Positions 9,827-20,529 of a stretch of DNA of 64,000 nucleotides are shown one piece after another (the stretch's first letter is position 1; every line of letters starts with the position of its first letter). The stretch is from Blepharisma stoltei (Eukaryota; Ciliophora; Heterotrichea; Heterotrichida; Blepharismidae). The position numbers were made by a program, and so were the translations under genes. The stretch lies in NCBI GenBank assembly GCA_914767885.1, contig CAJZBQ010000002.1:1052856-1116855 (forward strand). The letters run 5' to 3'. The notes below the pieces were generated by a model that saw nothing but the letters and a program-made list of their open reading frames with translations, did no database searches and was not told where the DNA came from.

Positions 9827-11113
9827 ATGAGTAAATATACACTAAAAGACCTTCTGATTAAAAAATCAGGGAAATTCGAAACAAGCACTTCAGAATCAAT
9901 TTTTAATGAATGAAGGTCATGCGAGCTATTATCTGGATTTTTTAGCTTAATAGGACTTGCAGCCGCTACTTTTGATTATGAATTTAGTTACTCTTTTGAC
10001 CGGACTCATGACAATTGCGCAGAAAAACTAGACCGAGTTGAATATTTCCGAGAAATGATTTGTGTTACCACTTTTGCTTCCTTCTTTTTCCTTGTTCAAA
10101 GAGATAGCAAAAAGGCTCTATTAGATAAATACTTAATGAAGCAGGAACCGGAATATAAAGTTACAATATGAAATTTTCCAGTAATTTTAAAAAGGAAAAT
10201 TAAAAATACCTTTAGTTTTAGCAGAATTATTGAGCTTTTTCTGCTATTTATTTTTCCATATCCTTATGTGAATGCGCCGGTTTATATGCCATATCGACAT
10301 AACTATGAAATTATAAATATCTGCTATAATCTTTCAGAACTTTTATATATTTTTATGATAGTGAGACTAATTTTTGTATATAGAGCTATTATCAATTATA
10401 CTCCCTATCAAAATCATTTAGCAAGAACTTTCTGCTTAAATCATAACGCCAAATCAAATGTAAGATTTGTATTTAAATGCTTAGTAGCTCTACATCCTCT
10501 AGTAGTAATTTTATTTTTGCTATTGATTCCTTCTGTAATTATATGTGGCTGTTTAATGAGAATTGTGGAGAGGCCTTTAATTGATCTTTCTCATCAAGAT
10601 TTTCATAACCCATTAAGTGGGATCTGGTGCATGTTTTCTTCAATGTCTAGTGTAGGTTTTGGGGATCTTTATCCTATTAGCTATTTAGGCAGAATTATGG
10701 CTGTTTTAGGCTACTGCCTCGGCACAATTTTTCTATCTCTTATCATATTAGTTATTCAAAAAAACTCAAATTTCACGACTAATGAGACAAAATCATTTTC
10801 TTCTATTTATAAAACTAAAGCAGCAGCGGAAACTATACAAGCTGGCCTGGTTTATTTTGGATTAAAAAATAAATATGGTAAAAATCATCAATTTACTAAG
10901 AAATCATATGGAATTTTACGTGAAAAAATAATAAAAGTTAAAAAAAATAGAGAAAATATTTTCAAAATGGGTGGGGCTGGAGACGAATTTTTATCAGCGA
11001 TAAAAGAAAAAGTGGAAAAACTAACAGACCATTTAGATAAAGTCGAAAAACTGTGTGAGAAAATTATTAATAATAGAAAATTTCAAAAATTCCTTGAAGA
11101 AGAAAGAAAATAA
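9827..11113 (+). CDS. SK-like potassium channel subunit
   Basis: Encodes 428 aa from ATG 9827; two TGA codons in the N-terminal part read as Trp. Several hydrophobic segments precede a pore region with the selectivity filter SVGFGDLYP, followed by a final membrane helix (RIMAVLGYCLGTIFLSLIIL). The 130-residue cytoplasmic tail after it is basic and helical, in the place where small-conductance Ca2+-activated channels bind calmodulin. The filter is GFGD rather than the usual GYGD; both exist in K+ channels. Expected role: K+ efflux at the cell or ciliary membrane. The gating mechanism is inferred from architecture only. Confidence 0.8.
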
Positions 11114-11214
11114 TAATTATATATCCTTTATAAAAGAAAATATAAATAAAAAATACCTAGAAATATTTTAGTGCAAAACCCTCTAGAAAAAGTATATTTA
11201 ATTAAATTTCACTT

Positions 11215-12544
11215 TTAACCAAATATTAATAAAATCGCTGAAATTGCCAATATAATCGCTCCACTAGCACTAGAATTTAAACTGACATTTGTAGGGAATA
11301 GCCCAAGCTGGTTTACACAAGCATCAATAGCCTCAGATTCATATAAAGTCCAATATGTAGCTTGATCACTCATCGACGTCAAATACTCTTGCTCACTACT
11401 AGAAAGTGAGCTGCAATTAAATAACTCTGTAAAATTATCAGTATGTGAAAACCTCCCTGAACAGTCAGAGCTACTGTATTGAAGCTTAGGGAAAACTTGA
11501 TCCCAAAAGCCAATTATATGAATTTCCAATAAATGAAGCATTCTAATTTATCTGAAATTGCTTATAATCTATAGGATATTTATAGGAAAACTTATACATT
11601 TCCAAAGCTTCCGCAATATCCTGCACTATTATCAACTCCTCCACATTGACACCAATCTGTAGCTGCAGTTACCCCATCTGAAGCATAAACATATTTACAT
11701 TGTTCGCCTAAGTTACATTTAAACGGAGATGACAAGGCCTGAGTGCTATTATCTGTATATACCTTTCAATTATCTCTACAACTTTTTTGCATTTTATATT
11801 AAATTTCCCTATATATTTTTCCAAGAATATATCAAAATCCCATCACATTTTCCATTTCTCTGAAAATCTGACTTACAAAACATTTTATCAGAAACCGATG
11901 AATTTATGTCTTTTGTAAAAAGCTTGGTACATGTAGAATTATTGCAGCCGTATCCAATAGGGCATTCATTATTAACAGTACATGCATCGCCACTAGACAG
12001 AAGGCTTGCACAAGTCCTAGAGCTTGTAGAATTCGTACCATTCCCAGACGTAAAATTTTTGCAAAAATAGCCAGGCTGACATTCTTCATCAGCTGTACAA
12101 TTGGCACCATTTGCAAGTCCTTTGCAAATTCCACTGCTGCAGCTACCACTTACACAGTTAGAATCAGTGCAGCAGGATTTTCCTGTTAAAGTTGTGGAAT
12201 TTGCTGAGCAGTCCCTTGTGGAGGTCACTTGAGCTGGTTTTGCTTCACAAGTGGCTGAGGTTCAGTTTCCAGTTGTGGAGGAAAATTGGTCGTTGTCAGA
12301 GCATGAGCTGTTTGAGGAGGAGCAGGGGGTTACCACGACTGTGTTATTATTGGAATAAACTGATATGAAATTTTCTTAAAATGGGATGGTAGGAAAATAA
12401 GGAAATTTTTTAGTGGATTATTGTGGGGAAAAGGTATATACATTGATTATTTGTACCTGTGCCGCAGGTGATTTTGCTGCAGGATTGATATTCTAAGCCA
12501 AAAGTGACTGTAGAAAGGATGAGGAAGGCTAGGCTTGATTTCAT
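11215..12544 (-). CDS. Cysteine-rich GPI-type surface protein
   Basis: Starts at ATG 12542-12544 with a signal peptide (KSSLAFLILSTVTFG). Cys-rich repeats follow (for example SCCTDSNCVSGSCSSGICK), then Ser/Thr/Asn-rich segments. The C-terminus is a small-residue site plus a hydrophobic tail, SASGAIILAISAILLIFG, as in GPI-anchored proteins. Three TA-bounded inserts (12364-12436, about 11798-11828 and 11530-11594) must be removed; the product is then exactly 386 codons plus stop. Several TGA codons read as Trp. Resembles ciliate surface (immobilisation-type) antigens in architecture; no specific orthologue is claimed. Confidence 0.75.
11530..11594. other. Short TA-bounded IES (65 bp) in the surface-protein gene
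   Basis: Contains in-frame stops. Removing it joins ...CGSFGNV to LEIHIIGFW and keeps the frame to the GPI-type tail. TA at both borders. The choice among nearby TAs is fixed by reading frame, not by a homologue. Confidence 0.55.
11798..11828. other. Very short TA-bounded insert (31 bp)
   Basis: A TAG stop lies within this AT-only stretch. TA-to-TA removal restores frame between CDGILIY and KMQKSCRDN and makes the total coding length divisible by three. It has no GT...AG borders, so it is not a standard intron. At 31 bp it is less than half the length of the other short IESs here. Confidence 0.45.
12364..12436. other. Short TA-bounded IES (73 bp)
   Basis: Interrupts the surface-protein gene just after the signal peptide region. 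Excision leaving one TA joins CI to SVYSNNN in frame. AT-rich interior with stops. Confidence 0.65.
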
Positions 12545-13388
12545 ATTTATTATAGATACTGGTTTGGAAACTTTGTTAATGGAAAAAAAGAGCCTGATCG
12601 GAAAGGGATGATTTTCAAAATGGAGAGGAAAAATTGGAAATTATTATTGATGGAAAAGGGTATTATATGATGTCTTGGAGGATGCAAAAGATATGAGAAA
12701 AGAAGAATTAATAGGTATAGGAATAGAAATTGAGGTAATTATAGTATAAAACTACTTTCATAAAAGTAGAATATTTTTTTACAATTAATAAACAAGACTC
12801 TCTTTTAAAACTTTAATTAGTTTCTGATGGCCGAGGAAAACCTTTTGCTGGTGTTGTTCTATCAATACGAACATGAAAAATTATTTTTCAACTAAAAGGA
12901 TACTGAGCTTGAAAAATCGGATTTTTTTCTTAATGGTTTGGCTTAGACTCATAGTTTGTAAAAAATTAATATATCCTTGAGAACCAGATGAGAATATCGC
13001 CATTTATTTAAACAATTTTTTAATTTATAATTAAAATTTTTATAGCTTTTATTGATACCATTATTAATTGTTCTATTTTTCGAAGCCAGCGTGGCTATGT
13101 AATGCCAATTGTACCATTAAGAAGAACTTTAAACAATTTTATTCTTCTTAGTTTAGATTTTATTTTTCTACCAGAAAACTACCATTTTACTATTTTCCAA
13201 GAGCCATTATTTATTTTTATTATATTTAATGTAAAAAATAAATTTTAAGCTCCTCGAGCAAATATAAATTCTTTTTATATGAGATATAAAACTGAGACAA
13301 AAATTAACTAATTTCCAAAAAAGAAATTTTTTGATTTTTGAAATTAGATATCCTAATTTCTTTTCTAATTTTTCCAATTTTTAAGCTT
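12545..13388. other. Intergenic, no gene recognised
   Basis: AT-rich upstream region of the surface-protein gene. No open frame with protein-like composition and no repeat unit were recognised. Confidence 0.55.
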
Positions 13389-13757
13389 AATAAGCCTACT
13401 TAGGAAGAATTTACAGTGTGAAGAAGGATTCTGCTACGGCATGAGTCTTTCTAGTGTTGAATCTATGAAGCATTGGAGTTGAAATGCAGATAAAGACATG
13501 ATGAAAATGAGGAGTCAGGGAGACTTAGATGGATTTTTTTATATAACCGAAGTTAGAGATCCAGTGGATTCCAGGGAAAATATGATTTAGATAGCATATA
13601 TGGATGCGAAAGTAGGTGATCCATTTAAAAAAAGATTTCTCCTAAATATAGATAAACTTGGAGATCTGATGGAGTTTTGTTGTTGCTGTGAGTTTTTGCT
13701 TGTGGAGGTGATTAGGCTTTTGCTTTGTGGAAAGATGTGAACAATTGATTAAAAAGA
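13389..13757 (+). pseudogene. Decayed coding remnant of unknown family
   Basis: One frame (TGA read as Trp) runs from about 13389 to 13757 with protein-like composition, including GDLDGFFYITEVRDPVDS and AYMDAKVGDPFKKRFLLN. It is broken by a single in-frame TAG near 13588, where a Trp codon would fit. There is no clear start or companion exon. Four adjacent cysteines follow near the end. I do not recognise the family. It may be a pseudogene, or a gene whose other exons lie beyond unrecognised IESs. Confidence 0.4.
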
Positions 13758-14009
13758 GAGAATTCCTGGTATGGCCGGCTGAAATATTTTTGCTCGCTCA
13801 TATAAGGGGATTTAGCAATTTATTTGTTAAAAACTTCATTATAAGCTGATAAAAATCATTTGATTACGATATTTACTGCAATCAGGTTGATGTAAAAATG
13901 GAAAAATCAATTCATCAAGGAGACATAGGGCCCACAATATATAAATCTCGATCTCAATATGGCTTTAGGACCCACCCTACAAAATTTAATTCATGCCCCA
14001 ATGGAAGTT

Positions 14010-14298
14010 TACTCCCCCCTCCGTGAGCGAGCAAAAAAATTTTGTTCACTCACGGAGTGGGGTTAATTTTTTTTTTTTAAAAACATTTATATAGAAATTT
14101 TATAGAAAATATTTTTTTTTCGAAATTTAAGAAAATCCTAATTCGCAAAAAATTGGAAAGCAAATATTTAAATATCAAATTTTTTTTTCATAAAAAATTT
14201 ATCTATTAAAAAAATTTTTGTTCACTCACGGAGGGTGGGTTTTTGATTAAAAATTAGGGATTTTTATAATGGTTTTGTTCGCTCAAGGAGGGAGGAGT
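14010..14298. mobile_element. MITE, CTCCGTGAGCGA family (289 bp)
   Basis: Begins TACTCCCCCCTCCGTGAGCG and ends CTCAAGGAGGGAGGAGTTA. A second inverted motif lies just inside each end (TTCACTCACGGAG on both sides), so each terminus can fold on itself. Intergenic. The same termini bound IESs that split genes at 23964 and 46800. Confidence 0.8.
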
Positions 14299-14599
14299 TA
14301 GAAAACACTTCTAGTTATGCAATACCTTCCCTAAAAGGATCAAAAATTGGGAAGAAAGCCATCTTAAGTCATAGAACCTCAGTAAAAGTTTCAAAACCAA
14401 TAGGAAATATGCTGTTTTTGGTTAAATTTTGTAAATATTTTAGCGACAGCCATACTAATTTTACAATTAAATCATGATATATTTCTTAAAAAACTCTCTA
14501 GAAAATAAATAACTAAAAAATATTTCATATAATCTTAATAAAGGAAATTCCTCAACAGAGCCTTCTAAGCCAAAACGTGTCCCATATAGCATAATCCAT

Positions 14600-15681
14600 A
14601 TGAACGACTTCATAAGATCCTACTCATCAAAAAGTGTCCTTGCATTAACCCGAAAAAGATCTAAATGCAACACAAGCATTCCTTTAGGAAAAACCCAAAC
14701 CCAGCCTATTTACAATTTTTCAAACCAATCTTTATTTGGCTTAAAAGATCATTTTATTCCTTTATTTTCATGCACAACTTTGCCAATGAACCCAAAAAAT
14801 GAGTTTTCTAGGTCAATTTCCCCAATTCCAAATTTGGATGGGAAAAATGGCTCAAAAGTTAACGAAATTAAGCTGGATTTTAAAGGATATGATGCAAAAA
14901 GTGATATAAAAGTAGAAGGAGAATTAAAGCAGGATTGCAGTATTGATAAATCTGATCCAGATTTAATCAGTGAGCAGAATATAGAAAAATATGCAGAAAT
15001 TGATTTAAAATTACTATAAATAAAATGGTATTCGGTTTGAGAGTTATTGGCTCTGCTAATTATCCCTCATGGAATTTTATTTATGGAGCTGAGAACTATT
15101 GTACAGCCATAGCGGATTAACTTTGGTCATAAGGCCAGGGAACTTATCCAAGTGCACCAAGAGGCTTAAGGTTTTTCATCTCAGATATAGAATTTTCCCA
15201 TAGATGGTGCTGTTTGCCCTTAATTTGCCCACTAGGAAAATTTTTTGGTTTGACCAAACCATATGGTACTGGTCGAACCAAAAAATTTTCCCAGTGGGCA
15301 AATCAAGGGCAAACAGCGCCATCTATGGGAAAATTCTATAGAATTATTTAGGATTGCTGAGTCAGGCTGAAATATAGAATGGCATCGGAATGCCTAGCGA
15401 GCCTACTTGGAGCTAAAAGGGTGGGATATGACCTAGACCGTACTCAAGAAGGTAAGACGTTAAATACTAAAGACTAAGACTAAGATTTAAAATTCCCTAA
15501 TAATGAAAAACTTAGAAGAGCTATTAAGGGAATTTCCTCAAAGAGGATAATTTCAAGACCAAAAACATCTTCAATGGACTTGCGGAGACCGAGTACTCGC
15601 CGAAGAAGTGTAGCTACTAATTATGGAGATGCTGAGAGTGACGAGCTTACAGGATGGGATAATCTTAATATTCGATTAATG
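14600..15681 (+). CDS. Hypothetical Ser/basic-rich protein split by a repeat unit
   Basis: Starts at ATG 14600. The first part (about 138 codons) ends against the insert 15002-15483. Collapsing the 11-bp direct repeat GATTTAAAATT gives EIDLKFPNNEKLRR and an open frame to TAA at 15681, 199 aa in total. The C-terminal part is rich in Ser and Arg (STRRRSVATNYG), as in intrinsically disordered phosphoproteins. I recognise no domain. The clean frame restoration supports both the gene and the insert call. Confidence 0.65.
15002..15483 (+). mobile_element. GC-richer retroposon-like unit with 11-bp direct repeats, carrying a nested hairpin element
   Basis: GATTTAAAATT is at 15002-15012 and again at 15484-15494. 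The unit starts ATAAATAAAATGGTATTCGG and ends with a short tandem tail (ACTAAAGACTAAGACTAA) preceded by GACGTTAAA. The unit at 61672-62095 has matching head and GACGTTAAA-type tail. The hairpin at 15186-15340 sits within it; without it the unit is about 329 bp. A TA inside the direct repeat would allow normal TA excision with the same product. Confidence 0.7.
15186..15340. repeat. Long near-perfect palindrome, TATAG...CTATA (about 155 bp)
   Basis: Left arm TATAGAATTTTCCCATAGAT and its reverse complement at the right end, with arms of about 70 bp and few mismatches, meeting at ACCATATGGTA. TATA at both ends is the same border as in the hairpin IES at 57810. It lies inside the retroposon-like unit, so it inserted later. 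Confidence 0.85.
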
Positions 15682-15999
15682 TAAGTTTGCAAGGTTTTAT
15701 AGATTATTTCGTTAGGAATATTGAGATTTATTTGTCTCCCCAGTATTTAACCTTTATTATGTAACTTGGCATGATAAATTTAGTCCTTATAGTAAATATA
15801 CCCTATTATCAGCTAATGCTTTTAAATCAATTTTTAATTGATAATATGGAATATTTTCTAAATAGTAGTGGGCTAGACTGTCTTGCAGCTATGCTATAAA
15901 GAATCTAGACATTAGAAAATTTTACATTATTTGCCACACTTTTCTTTCAGAAATATTTTTCCGCTTTGAAATTCTTATTCAATCATTACAAACTAAATT
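15682..15999. other. Intergenic, no gene recognised
   Basis: AT-rich region between the split Ser-rich gene and the first hydrolase pseudogene; nothing recognisable. Confidence 0.5.
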
Positions 16000-16541
16000 T
16001 TCAGATTTTATTTTACTAAACAAGGAAATATTGAAGGGAGCTTTTCATTTGCAAAGTTCTATAGAGATGCTGGAGACATCAATGATACTGTAAACTTCTT
16101 AATTTTTCAAGGCTACCAAGTAGAAGGTATTATCGCAATCTTTAAAAGTGAAAATGATACATTAATTTATTCTGCGCTCTATGGAAAAATCAACAAAAAT
16201 GATTGTATTCGCTCCTCAGTTTGCCAGCTTATTTAAAAAAACCTATAAAATTATTCAAATACATGAAATCTTGTGCTCAACGTATGGAGGCTCATATAAA
16301 TGGGCAAGAGAAATGCTTGAAGACATAATGAAAGTGGATATGAAATACCTATTGTGAAAATACTAAAGGAGATATTTATATAATTCATAGGGATGAAGAA
16401 TATTTGCTGACCATGCTGAGGCACTAGATTTTGCTTGAGAATTGAAAAACAAATGTAAAGGGGTTTTATTTTGCATTCTGATCGTTTTTTTAACAGAAGA
16501 TTTAGATGAAGTGGCTCAAAATATTCTTGATGGTGATTAAT
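16000..16541 (+). pseudogene. Alpha/beta-hydrolase-like pseudogene (array copy 0)
   Basis: Fragments of the array family are recognisable in order: RDAGDINDTVNFLIFQGYQVEG, LIYSALYG, an EALDFAWELKNKCKG block and a C-terminal EDLDEVAQNI. At least two frameshifts and several stops separate them, and the N-terminal third is not recognisable. It is the most decayed of the larger copies, at the left edge of the array. Confidence 0.7.
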
Positions 16542-17193
16542 GATAAAATATTAATATAGTTATAAATAATATTTAGAAAAAATTAATTATATTTTAGAAT
16601 TTGGTATATAGCAAATTTTGTATCAAGTCGTCTTTGCAAATATTAAGAAGATTTATTATGAAATATCAATTAATAAAATTTAATGATGATAGTAATTAAG
16701 GGTAGAAGCTTTTCAATAGCTTTTAATAGCTAAACTAGCCTATTTGATACTATGGTAAATTTGTAACGCAACATTTTAAAATATAGGGATGGGAAGATAT
16801 AGCTATCAATGAATATGATGATAGCTATTCAATTTAAAAACTATCCAATAGAAAGTACAAAATAAACAGCATGATTTTCAAATTAAAATTCATATTTGCC
16901 TAATATTTAATTTACCTTAAAATAATCATACTCAAAATTAATTAAGCGGTTTAATTTTTTTTTATTCTTACCATTTTCAATAATACTTAAAATAAGTTAA
17001 ATAATAAAGTCTTTTATTCTAACGGAATATTTTAACAATTATTATTCCATAAATATATCAAATAAATAGCTCATCATTTTTTGACATTTATAAAACTCAA
17101 TAAATATACTGTTCCTTTATCGAGAATTTTATTTTGAGAATAAAGATACTACCGATGTTGTCTTATTTAATCATTCGAGCTTTAACTTATAAA
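16542..17193. other. Intergenic within the hydrolase array
   Basis: AT-rich; no gene or repeat recognised. Confidence 0.5.
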
Positions 17194-18157
17194 ATGGATC
17201 ATTTTACCAATCGAAATGGGCTGCGACTATCCTATAGTTTATCAATAAAAAACCAAAATGATAAAGTCTATTGGAACTTTTTAACTCTTTAGGTATATAA
17301 AATGAAAAATTACCATCAAATATCTGAAAAATTTGCAATAGGGAATAGAAAAATCTATATCATTTGTCAATGATTTTTTTCAGATGTTTTATTTAGCTAT
17401 GACTTTCTCTGTGAATTTATTCAAGTAAACACTTTTAGATTATGTTTAAAAGGCTGTGGAAATAGTGAAGGAGAGTATTCATATGGAGGATTTGAACAAG
17501 ACGCTGCTGATATTGATGATGCTGTGAAATTTTTAGATTCTGAAGGCTACATTGTGGATGGGATAATCGGATTTGGTAAAGGAGCAAATGATGCTATTAT
17601 TTATTCTGCATTGTATGGTGGCGTCAAAAAAATTATTGCTTTAGCTCCGATTATTTATGCGACTAATTGCTGTATGCCACAGTTTTTTCAAGACAGCATT
17701 GATAGAGTTTATCCTTAATTATTATTCTATTTTATGATTTTCAAAAAATATCAATTATTTATTTATCCTAAAATTACCTTTTTTTAGATTATTTATAATT
17801 AAATTTATTTTTTATTAAATCTAGGCTTACCATTATATATAAGGCAGCATTGATGAAATCCAAAAAACTGGTGAAGTCAGGCATCATTATTTAGGAAAAG
17901 AAATAAGATTTACAGAAGAAATGCTCGACGAGTTAATGAACCTAGACATGGATTACTATTCAGATAAAATAAAAGGAGATATTTATTTAATACATGGAGA
18001 CGCTGATGAAAAAGTTCCGCTTTCAGATGCATTAGAATATGCTAGTGATTTAAAAGAAAAATGCAAAGGATTTTTCACTTTAAATTGTGATCATTTCTTT
18101 ACAACTGAACTCGATGAAGTTGTTGAAATAATCCATAAAATAATAGAGAGCTCGTAG
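17194..18157 (+). CDS. Alpha/beta-hydrolase-like protein, array copy 1 (catalytic Ser replaced by Gly)
   Basis: Starts at ATG 17194. Two inserts are removed (17262-17345 by TA; 17694-17844 by a 10-bp direct repeat) to give 242 aa. Fold landmarks: GCGNSEGEYSYGG (oxyanion-type turn), IIGFGKGAND where GxSxG is expected, a conserved Asp in GDADEKVP, and the C-terminal His in LNCDHFF. The nucleophile position is Gly, so hydrolysis is unlikely unless another residue serves. TGA is read as Trp in CQWFFSD. It is one of five near-complete tandem copies. Confidence 0.75.
17262..17345. other. Short TA-bounded IES (84 bp) in hydrolase copy 1
   Basis: Absent from copies 3, 4 and 5 at the same codon. Excision leaving one TA restores QNDRKIYIICQW, as in those paralogues. 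AT-rich interior with stops. Confidence 0.85.
17694..17844. other. 151-bp insert between 10-bp direct repeats CAGCATTGAT
   Basis: CAGCATTGAT occurs at 17694-17703 and 17845-17854. Collapsing it restores DSIDEIQKTGEVRH, which matches the paralogues. I found no pair of TA dinucleotides that would restore the frame. Unlike the GC-richer units the interior is AT-rich. Either an IES with a non-TA pointer or a decaying insertion. Confidence 0.6.
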
Positions 18158-18165
18158 TATAAGCT

Positions 18166-18355
18166 AGTATTATGGCTCAATGGAAATTGACAGTGTATTT
18201 TTTATAGTGTATATTTGGTCCAAAATTTTTAAATGCTGCCAAAATTTAACAGTTTTTTTGTCAAATGTCTCACTATTAAAAAAAATTCAACCAATTTTCG
18301 ACCGGTGGAACGCACACTATCAAAATACACGATTTTTGATCCTGCACCCTAATAT
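18166..18355. repeat. Imperfect long palindrome just after hydrolase copy 1
   Basis: GTGTATTTTTTATAGTGT on the left pairs with ACACTATCAAAATACAC on the right; the similarity extends outward to about 18166 and 18355 and inward past GGTCC/GGACC-like blocks. It looks like an older, diverged member of the hairpin elements. Intergenic. Confidence 0.6.
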
Positions 18356-18559
18356 TATATCACTTTTTTCAGGCAATATAATAAATAATTGTTTTTAAAG
18401 AAATTATTTAAAATTTATGCATTCAAATTGTTTTAAAAAGTAGTAAAATTGTATAAAAATTTAGTGAGTTGACTTTTAAACTCAATAATTAGTAATTTTG
18501 AATTTAAAATATTTAATATGTAGTATTATAATAAGGAAACTTTATGCATCTTATTTGTA

Positions 18560-18829
18560 TCCAAGCTCTAGAAAAGGAATACAGATTTACCTCAAAAATA
18601 CTTGATGAATGTATGAGCTTGATATGGATTACTATTCTGATAAATTAAGGCGATATTTATATAATGTATGGAGCTGATGATGACAAAGTCGCTATTTCAG
18701 ATGCATTAGAATACGCTAGTGGATTAAAAGAAAAATGAAACGAATCTTCAAGGTAAATAACTGTAGTCATTTCTTTGCAACAGAAATGGATAAGGTTGTT
18801 GAGATAATCCATAAAATAATAGAGAGCTA
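18560..18829 (+). pseudogene. Hydrolase-like C-terminal fragment (array copy 2)
   Basis: Only the last third of the family is recognisable (KEYRFTS, DALEYASGLKEK, a ...SHFFATEMDKVVEIIHKIIES-like end), with frame breaks near 18615 and 18735. There is no N-terminal part upstream. The final codons still resemble copy 3. Confidence 0.7.
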
Positions 18830-19657
18830 ACGGTAAACTGCATAATAGGATTTTAATGTTATATTAAGTCTATTTAATAATATTACAGAAGTAATAGGCT
18901 ATAATAAAACAGAAGTTAATTCATATTTTATATGAGTATTAATGGAATAGTTGTGATCTGTTAAAAATGCCCTTTTAAAGTCTACTCAAACTTTATCAAC
19001 CAATATAAAATGTTTTCCTTTGAATTTATTTAAAAAATATTTTTATTTTAGACTGAGCACATTCAACTGTACCCATAGTCGTTTAACTGAAATTGAGAAA
19101 TCTGGCTGATTATCTGAAACTTAGACCAAAAGCACCTAGAGTTTATATTTGAACTTAAACTACTTTAAATGAATAATGACATTTTTAAAATGAATTTTGA
19201 CTTTTTAGCTTTTTTTTTCATTTTTCTTAAAAATCTATAGTGGAGCACTTGCTATACCATAGAAGGGAATTAAAATATAATTAATTTCATGATTTTATTT
19301 TTGAACTATCTAAAAATTGTTGCTTTTTGCAATGATACAAACATTTCTACCAATAAGCCATTAGCCTGTTTTCTATATGAAAATAGCAAAATAATTATCA
19401 GTAGCAATATTTCTATTCACTGCAAAATGCATAATTTATTTAGAACTTAAATGTCCAATAAAATTAACAATAATTTATTGATTTTAGCCAGTGTTTCAGC
19501 TTAGCCTTCCTAATGCTATAAAGACTTTTTTTATTAGCCAGCCCTTCTTAAGCTGAAATTTGAATTTGGATTTAAATTAAAAACTTCATATGTAAATCTA
19601 GTTCTGCATGTCTAATAAGCAAAGATTAAATCTAATTAAATTCTGCTGCCTTATAAT
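18830..19657. other. Intergenic within the hydrolase array
   Basis: AT-rich spacer; no gene, hairpin or MITE recognised. Confidence 0.5.
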
Positions 19658-20529
19658 ATGGATTACTTTATCAACCGGAATGGGCTACAGTTATCATATA
19701 GTCTATCAATAAAAAACCAAAATGACAGAAAAATCTGTCTCATTTGTCAATGGTTTTTTACCGAAGTTTTGTTTAATTATGATTTTCTTATCGAATTTTT
19801 AGAAGCAAATACATTTAAATTTTTTGTCCAAGGCTGTGGAAATAGCGAAGGAGAGTACTCATATGGTGGACATGAAAGGGACGCTGGAGATATTGATGAT
19901 GCTGTGAAATTCTTGGTTTCCCAAGGCTACGAAGTACAAGCAGTTATTGGACACGCAAAAGCCGCAAATGAGGCTATTATTTATTCAGCACTCTATGGAG
20001 ATGTCAAAAAGATAATCGCTCTAGCTCCTTCAGTTGAAATGAGAACTTTTAAATGGCCAGGTTTTTTCTATGAAAGTGTTGGAAAAATTCAGAATTCTGG
20101 GGAAGTCAGGCATACAGTTCTTGGAAAGGAATACAGATTTACAGAAGAAATGCTCAATGAAATAATGAGTCTTGATATGAATAATTATTGCGAAAAAATA
20201 AAAGGAGATATTTACATAATCCTCGGAACTGATGATGGGCATATCTCATGCTCGGATATAGCGGAATATTGCAAGGAATTAGGAGGAAAATGCAAAGGTC
20301 TTTTTATGTTAGACAGCTCTGATCATTTCTTTACAACAGAAATGGATGAAGTTGTTGAGATATAGCCTTGGCTTGAGATCAAGCCTTTATCTTTCTGATT
20401 CGCTCATGATACAGATTCTAAGGTTTAAAAAAAATTAAATAAAAACAGTTATGATTGTTTTTGAAATATGAGGAGGGGGCAAGCAAGTAGAAGAATGGCC
20501 CTCTAATTCATAAAATAATAGAAAGCTAA
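19658..20529 (+). CDS. Alpha/beta-hydrolase-like protein, array copy 3 (Ser replaced by Ala)
   Basis: From ATG 19658 to TAA 20527-20529 with the IES 20361-20503 removed: 242 aa, the same length as copy 1. GCGNSEGEYSYGG, VIGHAKAANE in place of the nucleophile elbow, and a C-terminal SDHFF with the conserved His. The acid region is altered (GTDDGHIS). With Ala at the nucleophile position it is probably a pseudoenzyme, unless the role is binding. The N-terminus (MDYFINRNGLQLSYSLSIK) is shared by all copies and has no signal peptide, so the protein is probably cytosolic. Confidence 0.8.
20361..20503. other. IES (143 bp) at the 3' end of hydrolase copy 3
   Basis: A TAG appears in frame just before the last eight codons. 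TA-to-TA removal restores VVEIIHKIIES and stop, as in copies 1 and 5. Copy 4 carries an IES at exactly the same position with different sequence and length. Confidence 0.85.
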
